This document shows positions 1-6,045 of a stretch of DNA of 64,000 nucleotides, in pieces. Position 1 is the first letter of the stretch. Each line of letters begins with the position of its first letter. Position numbers and translations under genes: made by a program. The notes below the pieces were generated by a model. The model did not search any database. It saw only the letters and a list, made by a program, of their open reading frames with translations, and was not told the origin of the DNA. The stretch is taken from positions 18,914 to 82,913 of the forward strand of contig NZ_SSBI01000037.1 in assembly GCF_004795015.1 (NCBI RefSeq), in the 5' to 3' direction. Source of the stretch: Streptomyces sp. A1277 (GTDB lineage: Bacteria > Actinomycetota > Actinomycetes > Streptomycetales > Streptomycetaceae).

Positions 1-36
1 CCCACGCCGGACTGCGTACCACCGACGTGTGACCCG

Positions 37-115
37 GGCCCACCGCCGGGCCCACCGCCGGCCCACCGCCGGGCCCACCGCCGGCCCACCGCCGGGCCCA
101 CCGCCGGGCCCACCC
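37..115. repeat. G/C-rich short tandem repeat
   Basis: About six imperfect copies of a 12-13 bp unit (cccaccgccggg / cccaccgccgg) run head to tail just upstream of a small membrane-protein gene. The unit length alternates, so a translation through it would change frame, which argues against coding use. Expansion by replication slippage is the likely origin. Confidence 0.8.
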
Positions 116-187
116 TGCTCCGGGTGGCCGGGGGCATGGGGGACACTGGAGGGGACCGCGCATCACCCCCCGACAGGAGCCACCCCC

Positions 188-385
188 ATGCCCCGCCTCG
201 CTCTCTACGCCCTCGTCGTCTGCGTCCTCGCCGTTGCCGCGGCCGTGACGTCCTTCGTGGAGGGCATGTGGCTCATCGGGGCCGTCTGGGTGCTGCTCGT
301 CGGGCTCTCGTCCAACATGGCCTGGTACTACCTGCGCCGCCGTCGCGTCGAGGCCACCCAGCGGCCGGCGGACCAGAGCCTGTAG
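188..385 (+). CDS. small two-segment membrane protein
   Basis: A 65-residue protein of unknown function. The ATG at 188 follows a weak purine-rich stretch (gacagga) and is chosen because the hydrophobic protein begins there; upstream sequence in the frame is low-complexity repeat. Residues about 5-24 and 29-50 form two hydrophobic segments (LVVCVLAVAAAVTSF; GAVWVLLVGLSSNMAWYY), followed by a short basic tail with RRRR, which predicts a cytoplasmic C-terminus by the positive-inside rule. Such tiny membrane proteins are common in Streptomyces and mostly uncharacterised. No operon partner is evident, because the next gene is on the other strand. Confidence 0.6.
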   Translation: MPRLALYALVVCVLAVAAAVTSFVEGMWLIGAVWVLLVGLSSNMAWYYLRRRRVEATQRPADQSL

Positions 386-492
386 GGCCACCGCCCGGGT
401 CGCGCCCGGGTCGCGCCCGGGTCGTGCCCGGCTCGCGGCGCCCCGGCGACGCACTGTGCCCAGTGCTACGACGGGGCGTGCTACTGCGAGGT

Positions 493-758
493 TCAGGGGC
501 CGGAGGGCTTGATCTCCCCCGCGAAGACGATGACCTGGTCGATGAGGCTCCGCCGCAGATGGACGACGTCCGTCCGTTCGACCGCCTCGATCCCCTCGCT
601 GCGGCCCAGCGGTCCCCAGAGGACCACGTCCGAGGTAAGGGTGAACTACTCGGATCGCCGGACAGCTCTCAGCGGCCCCGGACACGGGCGTGCAGGTGCA
701 TGCCGTGCCGGCCGTCCTCGTGCGGGGAAGGGTCCAGGCCGCGCAGCGCGATCCTCAC
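493..758 (-). pseudogene. degenerate gene coupled to the metalloprotease
   Basis: Remains of a leftward gene downstream of the site-2 protease. A GTG at 758 overlaps the protease stop as GTGA, the usual sign of translational coupling. It opens a frame with natural-looking sequence (VRIALRGLDPSPHED) that stops at 669 after 29 residues. A second open stretch (645-493) in another frame again looks like protein (SDVVLWGPLGRSEGIEAVE ... VIVFAGEIKPSG) but has no start codon and sits behind an in-frame TAG at 646-648. The simplest reading is one small gene broken by a frameshift and a nonsense change. The family is not recognised. The rest of 386-754 holds only G/C-rich direct repeats (cgggtcgcgc) near 400-425. 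Confidence 0.4.
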
Positions 759-1546
759 CCGCCCATCTCGCACACCGGCCCGGCCGCCCCCTGCCAGAAC
801 CGGTAGGCGTCCAGACCGCAGTCCACCCGGAGCCCGTGCACGCCCAGCGACCTCAGCACCGCGTAGACCGCGTCGAAGAAGGCCGCGTTCAGCTCGGGCA
901 CCCACAACAGGGCGAAGACCGCGATCAGCCCGAACGGCGCGATCGGCTCCACCGCCCGCCGCACGGAGTACGACAGCCACGGCTCGATCACCCCGTAACC
1001 GTCCAGACCCGGCACCGGCAGGAAGTTCAGGATCGCCGCCGTCACCTGGAGCAGCGCCAGGAAGCCCAGCGCGTTCCGGAAGGCCACCGGGACCCCGTCC
1101 AGCGCGTGCAGCCAGAACGGCGCGGTGCACACGAGCGCGAACAGCACATTGGTCAGCGGCCCCGCCGCCGAGATCAGGCTGTGCCTCCACCGCCCCCGGA
1201 TCCGCCCCCGCTCGATGAAGACCGCCCCACCCGGCAGCCCGATCCCGCCCATGATCACGAACAGCACCGGCAGCACGATGCTCAGCAGCGCGTGCGTGTA
1301 CTTCAGCGGATTCAGCGTCAGGTAGCCCTTGGCCCCGATCGAGATGTCCCCGCTGTGCAGCGCGGTCCTGGCATGCGCGTACTCATGCAGACACAGCGAC
1401 ACGACCCAGGCCCCGGTGACGAACAGAAACGTCGCGAACCCGGGCTGCGCCGCGAAGTCCGTCCACACCCCCCACCCGGCCACGGCGGTCACGGCGGCAA
1501 TGCCGAGAAAGACCGGACTGATCCGCTGCTGCGCTGCGCTTGCCAT
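755..1546 (-). CDS. site-2 protease family (M50) membrane metalloprotease
   Basis: A 263-residue membrane protein of the zinc-dependent site-2 protease family, which cuts substrates inside the membrane. The zinc motif HEYAH lies at residues 54-58 in the first hydrophobic segments, and the third ligand motif NFLPVPGLDGYG at about 174-185 supplies the aspartate (D182). Around five hydrophobic segments surround them, the usual core of the short bacterial form without PDZ or CBS domains. The ATG at 1546 begins MASAAQQRISP. Its substrate cannot be told from context. The stop overlaps the GTG of a now broken downstream gene, so it was once the first gene of a two-gene unit. Confidence 0.88.
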   Translation of the reverse strand: MASAAQQRISPVFLGIAAVTAVAGWGVWTDFAAQPGFATFLFVTGAWVVSLCLHEYAHARTALHSGDISIGAKGYLTLNPLKYTHALLSIVLPVLFVIMGGIGLPGGAVFIERGRIRGRWRHSLISAAGPLTNVLFALVCTAPFWLHALDGVPVAFRNALGFLALLQVTAAILNFLPVPGLDGYGVIEPWLSYSVRRAVEPIAPFGLIAVFALLWVPELNAAFFDAVYAVLRSLGVHGLRVDCGLDAYRFWQGAAGPVCEMGG

Positions 1547-1616
1547 GGCCCGAGCCTAGGCTGCCCGCACCACAATTCGAAGGTGGTCCCGATCCACGGC
1601 TGCCTACACTCCGCGC

Positions 1617-1937
1617 ATGCCGAGTTCAGAACTCCAGCGGATCAACTCCTTCCTGTCGGCCTTCGCGCGCCGCCAGGCCGAGCGCGTCGCGGATCTCCCG
1701 GGCGGGTTCGCCGTATATGACGACGGCTTCGCACACTCCCGCGCGAACAACCAGGTCATCATCGACAAGACCGCTGATCCCGGGACGCTGCCCGCCGTCG
1801 CGGAGGAGGCACTGGGGCATCTGCCGCACCGACTGGTCTCCGTCCTGGACGACGATGCGACGGACTGGCCACGCCACTGGTGCGAGCGCCGCGGCTTCTT
1901 GGCCATCGGCCGCTTCCACTGCTTCGAACGGGGCTGA
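1617..1937 (+). CDS. GNAT acetyltransferase remnant with internal deletion
   Basis: A 106-residue ORF starting at ATG 1617. Its first 80 residues (ELQRINSFLSAFARRQAERV, then LPGGFAVYDD) match, from memory, the N-terminus of Streptomyces GNAT-fold proteins of about 200-240 residues. The last 25 residues (DWPRHWCERRGFLAIGRFHC) match the final helix and strand of the same proteins. The region between them, which would hold the acetyl-CoA-binding core (Q/RxxGxG/A), is missing. I infer an in-frame deletion joined near DDDATD/DWPRHW. The product should not bind acetyl-CoA, so it is probably a fossil or a product without enzymatic role. The intact family N-acetylates amines or protein N-termini; the substrate here is unknown. 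Confidence 0.55.
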   Translation: MPSSELQRINSFLSAFARRQAERVADLPGGFAVYDDGFAHSRANNQVIIDKTADPGTLPAVAEEALGHLPHRLVSVLDDDATDWPRHWCERRGFLAIGRFHCFERG

Positions 1938-1981
1938 TTCGGGCCGGACGGCCCGGTCGGCCCCGTCCTCGATCAGCTCGA

Positions 1982-2884
1982 TCAGGTGGTGTACTCCAGC
2001 TCGGACACCGCGGCTTGGCGGACGGCCGTCGCCACCTGCGTGACGTCGATCCCGGCCAGGTACTGCACGAGGGCGTCACGTACCCCCAGGAGTTGCCCGC
2101 TCAGCTCGGCCCCTGCCAGCTGACCGGGGCGGATGACGCGGCGGAACCCGCTCTCCGTGATCGCGTCGGCCATCAGCTTCTCGGCGAGCCACAGAGGTGT
2201 GCGTTCCCGCAGGGCGAAGGTCAGGTGGGTGCTGGCCTCCTCGGACCCGGTGACGCGGGGGTTGTGGACCCACCCTCGCGGGAGGAGAAAGGACTGGCCG
2301 GGCGTGAGGTCGAACTCGGTGTCAGGCCCTTGCGCTTCCCACATCGGGATGTAGTCGTCCCGCCAGACCCGCCAGCTCTCGTTGAACTCGCGCATCGGCG
2401 CTTCCACCGGTGGCCGCCAGAGCTGCCACCGCTTGGTGCCCGAGAGCTGGACGATCACGGCCATCTGCTGGTCCCAGTGGTGGCGCAGGCCCTGGCTGCC
2501 CGGAGGGGTCAGGAAGGCGTGCACGTAGTTCGAACAGCCTGTCTCCTCCTGGAGGCGCCGGGAGAGGTGCGCCATGTAGGGCAACACCCTCTGGAGGTTG
2601 CCCAGACGGATGGTGTGCCCGTTCTCGTGAAGCCGCCGCAGCTTCCCGGCGTCACTCCGGCCGTTGGTCGTGAAGGCCGCTCTGTTCAGGGAAGGGTGAG
2701 GGGCCTTGACGACCGCGATCTCATCCGCCGGGGCGCAGCCGGTGAAGAGGTAGTCCTTCAGGAAGTCCGCCGTGACCGTCTCGTCCAGTGCCGTGGTGCC
2801 CCGCTCGTACACGCGGGGTTCGTCGGGCCAGGTGAGGAGAAGGTCGGTCACGCCTTCCTCGGGCAGTAGAAGACGCAGCGACAT
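1982..2884 (-). CDS. JmjC/cupin-like Fe(II)/2-oxoglutarate oxygenase
   Basis: A 300-residue protein starting at ATG 2884 behind a clear GAGGAG site; the frame is open far upstream but that part lacks coding character. The cupin core carries H136-W-D138 (LRHHWDQQ) and a distal H207 (LPRGWVHNP), the 2-His-1-carboxylate iron triad of JmjC-type oxygenases such as the bacterial ribosomal-protein hydroxylases. N119 and T126 in NYVHAFLTPPG and the THLTF strand fit the family. Such enzymes hydroxylate amino-acid side chains of proteins or peptides using O2 and 2-oxoglutarate. It lies 17 bp downstream of the 168-aa protein, so that protein is one possible substrate; this is inference. Confidence 0.8.
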   Translation of the reverse strand: MSLRLLLPEEGVTDLLLTWPDEPRVYERGTTALDETVTADFLKDYLFTGCAPADEIAVVKAPHPSLNRAAFTTNGRSDAGKLRRLHENGHTIRLGNLQRVLPYMAHLSRRLQEETGCSNYVHAFLTPPGSQGLRHHWDQQMAVIVQLSGTKRWQLWRPPVEAPMREFNESWRVWRDDYIPMWEAQGPDTEFDLTPGQSFLLPRGWVHNPRVTGSEEASTHLTFALRERTPLWLAEKLMADAITESGFRRVIRPGQLAGAELSGQLLGVRDALVQYLAGIDVTQVATAVRQAAVSELEYTT

Positions 2885-2901
2885 GCCGGTCTCCTCTCGT
2901 G

Positions 2902-3408
2902 TTACGAGGGTGGGAGGGGGCAGGAAACCCCGGGGTGGAAGCGGTTCGGGCAGCACACGACGGAGAACGAGATCAGGTTCTTCGACGACGTGTAGTACAC
3001 CCAGGTCACATCGACCCCGCGGGGGAGCACGTCGGTGGCGTACTCGAGCTTGCTGTGGAGGCCGCTGTACGCCGCAAGACCGTCCGAGCGTACGAATGGC
3101 GGGTTGGCGTCGTACTCCTTCGTCAGCCACGCCAGAGCGATGCCCACGTCGGCCCAGGTCCGGTCGTTCGAGACCTGGTTCCGCTTGAGGAGCCAGTAGC
3201 CCGTCATGGTGGGCGGCACATTGCCTGTCTGGAACTCGGCGGCGGCCTCGCGGTACCGGTCGAGGACCTGCTGCTGCTTCTTGTCCTCGGGATCCAGCAC
3301 GGAAGGCGGTCCGTTGGGGTGAGGGGGCCGACGGCCTCCTTCTCTTGCGTATACGGCTGGCGGGCCGGTCCACGGTCCGTACCCATGCCAGTGCCCTGAC
3401 CAGGTCAT
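2902..3408 (-). CDS. unknown protein with Cys-rich C-terminus
   Basis: A 168-residue protein starting at ATG 3408 with AAAGG nine bases upstream. I do not recognise a family. The N-terminus is unusual, rich in Trp, Gly, His and Pro (MTWSGHWHGYGPWTGPP). A basic, Pro-rich stretch follows, then a helical middle (EDKKQQQVLDRYREAAAEF) and a mixed domain. The C-terminus ends in VVCCPNRFHPGVSCPLPPS, with three cysteines and five prolines in the last 19 residues. There is no signal peptide or membrane segment. It sits between a DUF397 gene and a JmjC oxygenase in one leftward transcription unit. It may be a protein substrate or partner of the oxygenase, but nothing in the sequence proves this. Confidence 0.65.
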   Translation of the reverse strand: MTWSGHWHGYGPWTGPPAVYAREGGRRPPHPNGPPSVLDPEDKKQQQVLDRYREAAAEFQTGNVPPTMTGYWLLKRNQVSNDRTWADVGIALAWLTKEYDANPPFVRSDGLAAYSGLHSKLEYATDVLPRGVDVTWVYYTSSKNLISFSVVCCPNRFHPGVSCPLPPS

Positions 3409-3488
3409 CTGTGCCTTTCTGAGACATGCCGGGCCGCCCCGCCCCGGGCGGGGCGGCCCGCTGCGCGGGGTGGCGGGGAGGTAGGAGG

Positions 3489-3725
3489 CTAGAGCGTCAG
3501 CCCCTGCTTCTTGACCCACCCGAGGGCGAAGTCGTTGAGTTCCACCTCGGTGAACCTGAGTTCGAGACCTGCTCCTTCGGGCTTGTTGTCGCGGAGCGCG
3601 TAGGCAGTGGCCACGCCGGGAATCGCTCCGACCTCGACGCATGCCTCGTGTTCCCCGCCGAGGTTGCCGCCGCAGAAGCGCTCGAACTCCGCGTCTTCGG
3701 CCGGAAAGGCGTAGAGATTCTTCAT
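3489..3725 (-). CDS. DUF397 domain protein
   Basis: A 78-residue protein starting at ATG 3725 behind a strong AGGAGG. Residues about 27-72 (ACVEVGAIPGV, YALRDNKPEGAGLEL, ELNDFALGWVKK) follow the DUF397 pattern CVEVA ... VRDSK ... W/F..F, with some drift in the usual RDSK. DUF397 proteins are abundant in Streptomyces and usually sit beside XRE regulators of the WhiJ type, which they may antagonise. Here the XRE gene ends 289 bp upstream on the same strand. It heads the 3725-1982 unit with the unknown protein and the oxygenase. Confidence 0.8.
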   Translation of the reverse strand: MKNLYAFPAEDAEFERFCGGNLGGEHEACVEVGAIPGVATAYALRDNKPEGAGLELRFTEVELNDFALGWVKKQGLTL

Positions 3726-3752
3726 GGAATGGTCCTCCTGGTGATGGGCTGA

Positions 3753-3773
3753 CGCGGAGATGATTTCTCCGCG
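3753..3773. promoter_or_regulatory. inverted repeat in DUF397 leader
   Basis: Eight-base arms cgcggaga and tctccgcg flank a five-base loop, 28-48 bp before the DUF397 start codon. It could be a leader hairpin or a protein-binding site. Confidence 0.45.
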
Positions 3774-3840
3774 CCGTCGCACACATGCCGCCCTTCCTCG
3801 GACAGTCGGTGTTTCCGAATCAGCCGGAGGCGGGGGTTCT

Positions 3841-3853
3841 GCACACTGTGTGC
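3841..3853. promoter_or_regulatory. perfect palindrome gcacac-t-gtgtgc
   Basis: A 13-bp perfect dyad between the XRE gene and the DUF397 gene, about 115 bp upstream of the DUF397 start. It is a plausible operator for a dimeric regulator such as the neighbouring XRE protein; assignment is by position only. Confidence 0.4.
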
Positions 3854-3890
3854 GCCCGATGACGGTACGTAGCGCCAATGGTCGGACTCC

Positions 3891-3910
3891 ACCTTGTTGC
3901 ACGCTGTTGC
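3891..3910. promoter_or_regulatory. candidate XRE operator, TTGCACG motif
   Basis: The string TTGCACG at 3897-3903, within accttgttgcacgctg, recurs at 5651-5657 within cacttggttgcacgca, and inverted at 5714-5720. All copies lie upstream of genes of this regulatory module, which suggests a shared binding site for its XRE protein. Confidence 0.45.
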
Positions 3911-4014
3911 GGGTGGGTTTCCCGAAGGAGTGGATTGCCTGCCTGATCAGTCGCCTTCGCCTGTCTGCTGGAGGCGGGAGACGACGACATGATCCGGCTG
4001 CGCAACTTTGTCGG

Positions 4015-4866
4015 TTAGGAGAGAGCGGAATTCAGGGCCTTGGCGATGAGATCGCGCGCAGCCGCGCCGTAAACGGCGATCCGGGACAGTTCCGCGAATG
4101 CCCTCAGATAGGTGTGGACTTCACTCGGTGCGGTGATATTCACCTCTGCCGACAGTGTTTCCACGGCCACTTGGGAGTCATCGAAGGCGTAGAAGGCTTC
4201 CAGCGGCCACACGGTGCGCCGAGCCCTGAACGGGATGATCCCCAGAGACACGTTCTGCCGGGTCATGACCTCTCGCAGGTGCCGGAGCTGTGCGGCCAGT
4301 TCGGGCCCGTCGCAGACCCGGTAGTGGAGCACCGCCTCTTCGACCAGCAGGGCGAAGCGGTGGTTGCCTTCGTAGAGGACGCGGGAGCGGGCCAGGCGAG
4401 CCCGTACGGCGTCGGCCACGTCGTCAGGGGTACCCTGAAAGGCCGTGATGGACCGCAGGAGCCCCGTTGCGTACTGGGGGGTCTGGAGCACCCCGGGCAG
4501 TACGTTGGAGGCGTAGATCCGGAAGTGGGTTGTCCGCTCGTACAGCGGTACGGTCTTCTCGTGGACCCGCCGCATTCCGTCCCGGTGGATCTGCCGCCAC
4601 TGGACGTACATGGATTCGGCGGTTCGGGACGCGGCGATCAGGTCGGCTGCTTGGTCTGCCGCGCCGCAGGCTTCACACCATGCCCGGATATCGGCGTCGC
4701 AGGGAGCGGTCTTGGCGCGGGCGATGCGGGAGGCTTTCGACTTGTGCCAGCCGCACCGCACGGCCACTTCATGTCCGGTGAGCCCGGCGTCCCGCCGCAG
4801 CCCGTCCAGGCGGACAGCGATGGTCATACGGGCAGCCTTAGCGGTGGAAAGCGGCGACTCGGCCAT
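4015..4866 (-). CDS. XRE-family regulator with DUF5753
   Basis: A 283-residue protein starting at ATG 4866 (MAESPLSTAKAARM). Residues about 17-65 form a helix-turn-helix (LRRDAGLTGHEVAVRCGWHKSKASRIARAK, read in two halves), and residues about 100-278 are the DUF5753 ligand/partner region (YERTTHFRIYASNVLPGVLQ ... LLVEEAVL ... VSLGIIPF). This is the architecture of the WhiJ class of Streptomyces regulators that work with small DUF397 proteins. It is the last gene of the operon 5616-4015, 11 bp after the DUF6879 gene. It probably controls its own operon and the DUF397-oxygenase unit through the TTGCACG sites. Confidence 0.85.
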   Translation of the reverse strand: MAESPLSTAKAARMTIAVRLDGLRRDAGLTGHEVAVRCGWHKSKASRIARAKTAPCDADIRAWCEACGAADQAADLIAASRTAESMYVQWRQIHRDGMRRVHEKTVPLYERTTHFRIYASNVLPGVLQTPQYATGLLRSITAFQGTPDDVADAVRARLARSRVLYEGNHRFALLVEEAVLHYRVCDGPELAAQLRHLREVMTRQNVSLGIIPFRARRTVWPLEAFYAFDDSQVAVETLSAEVNITAPSEVHTYLRAFAELSRIAVYGAAARDLIAKALNSALS

Positions 4867-4877
4867 GGACTTGCTTC

Positions 4878-5405
4878 TCAGACCTCGTACTCGTCGTGGG
4901 GGATGGCTCGTTCCCAGACTGCTTCGAAGGCGCCCGAGCAGAGGTCGACTGTCACTTGATCATCGGTTCGGTCGGTGTGGGCCCAACGCCCCTCACCGTC
5001 GAACACATTGAACTGGACGAGTCTGCCGTCGAACAGCCAGAAGTCGTTTCCGGGCAGAGCGAGCCCAGAAGCCGACCGGCGTGGCAGCCAACGGATTTCC
5101 TCGCCCGCGGCGATGTTGGTGAAGGTGAACGAGTGCTCGTAGCGGATGTACTCGCTGTGAGGTTCGCTCACGACGCGGGCGCGGCGCAGGCGGACGCCCC
5201 TGGCGGTGATCTCCTGCACGACATCGAGCCAGGGGCGCCACCAGGAATCGCGGTCGTCCGGGTCGAGCCTGTGGCCCTGCCGCCAAGCCGCGAAGCGTTC
5301 GTCCTCGTTCGGGATGGCGTATACGTCGCGTATCTCCAGATGGACGGCGGACCGCTCGGCCGACCGGATCAGGTCGGTGAAGTTACTCAGGCTCTGCGCC
5401 ATCAA
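4878..5405 (-). CDS. DUF6879 family protein
   Basis: A 175-residue protein starting at ATG 5405. The beginning (LIRSAERSAVHLEIRDVY, then FAAWRQGHRLD) matches the DUF6879 signature seen next to XRE/DUF397 pairs in actinomycetes. The middle (WWRPWLDVVQEITARGVRLR, SEYIRYEHSFT, GEEIRWLPR) and an end with FWLFDGRLVQFNVFDGEG complete the family pattern. Function is unknown; constant linkage to WhiJ-type regulators suggests a part in that switch. It overlaps the upstream small gene by 23 bp and is followed 11 bp later by the XRE gene. Confidence 0.8.
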   Translation of the reverse strand: MMAQSLSNFTDLIRSAERSAVHLEIRDVYAIPNEDERFAAWRQGHRLDPDDRDSWWRPWLDVVQEITARGVRLRRARVVSEPHSEYIRYEHSFTFTNIAAGEEIRWLPRRSASGLALPGNDFWLFDGRLVQFNVFDGEGRWAHTDRTDDQVTVDLCSGAFEAVWERAIPHDEYEV

Positions 5406-5616
5406 GTGCCTCCCTCAGCAGCGGAATCATGCGCCGCGGCAGCCGGACCACGCTCTCGTGTGCCGGAAGCGGACTGTCCTGGACAGTCAAGGCGGTCGTG
5501 GCGGCGTCGGCCGTCACGCCCTGGATGACGAGTTCCTTCGTCTCCACGTCCACCCACACGGCCGGGCAGCCGTGATCTCCGGACTCGGGATCTTTCCCGA
5601 CGAACCGTAAACGCAT
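5383..5616 (-). CDS. small conserved protein of the XRE/DUF6879 operon
   Basis: A 77-residue protein starting at ATG 5616 with GAGGGG upstream. It opens MRLRFVGKDPESGDHGCPAV and ends in a basic-hydrophobic helix (VVRLPRRMIPLLREAL). Proteins of this type commonly precede DUF6879 genes in Streptomyces; the function is unknown. The 3' end overlaps the next start by 23 bp, so translation is likely coupled. It is the first gene of a three-gene regulatory operon. Confidence 0.7.
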   Translation of the reverse strand: MRLRFVGKDPESGDHGCPAVWVDVETKELVIQGVTADAATTALTVQDSPLPAHESVVRLPRRMIPLLREALDGAEPE

Positions 5617-5644
5617 AGCCCCTCCTCAAGTCGAACCGGGTCGC

Positions 5645-5728
5645 ACTTGGTTGCACGCAGCCTCACGGGCCCTCCGGCTGGGCGTCAAGGCTGCTCAGGG
5701 GCATGTGCAACCACGTGCAACTTCGGGT
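5645..5728. promoter_or_regulatory. operator-rich region upstream of XRE operon
   Basis: It holds one TTGCACG (5651-5657) and a tandem inverted pair tgtgcaa (5704-5710) and cgtgcaa (5714-5720), ten bases apart, that is, one helical turn. The remaining part of the 360-bp gap 5617-5976 shows no ORF with coding character; it must also carry the promoter of the rightward AfsR-like gene. Confidence 0.45.
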
Positions 5729-6045
5729 GCGTGGCTGACCGGCTCCATGAGTGTGTCCGCCCAGACGCACTGGCCGATTCCCCTGGGTGATTGCTTCTTC
5801 ACGGAAAGCCGCGTCCCGGCCGGGACGGCGAGGTCTTCGTGATCCGTATCGGCGTCCGCCGGCCGTCCGTGCCCGGGTACGCCGTCGAGCAGGCGGACCG
5901 GGAACCGGCGCGGGACTGACACGGCGGCGGCGACACGCCGAAAACGCCTCGCTTCCGGTCCGGGGTTCCGTGAAGGGTGGGGGCCATGACGAGCAGGGGC
6001 GGGGCGGCTGTGCGCCGGGCGGCGGGGGTCACGGACAATGGGCGC

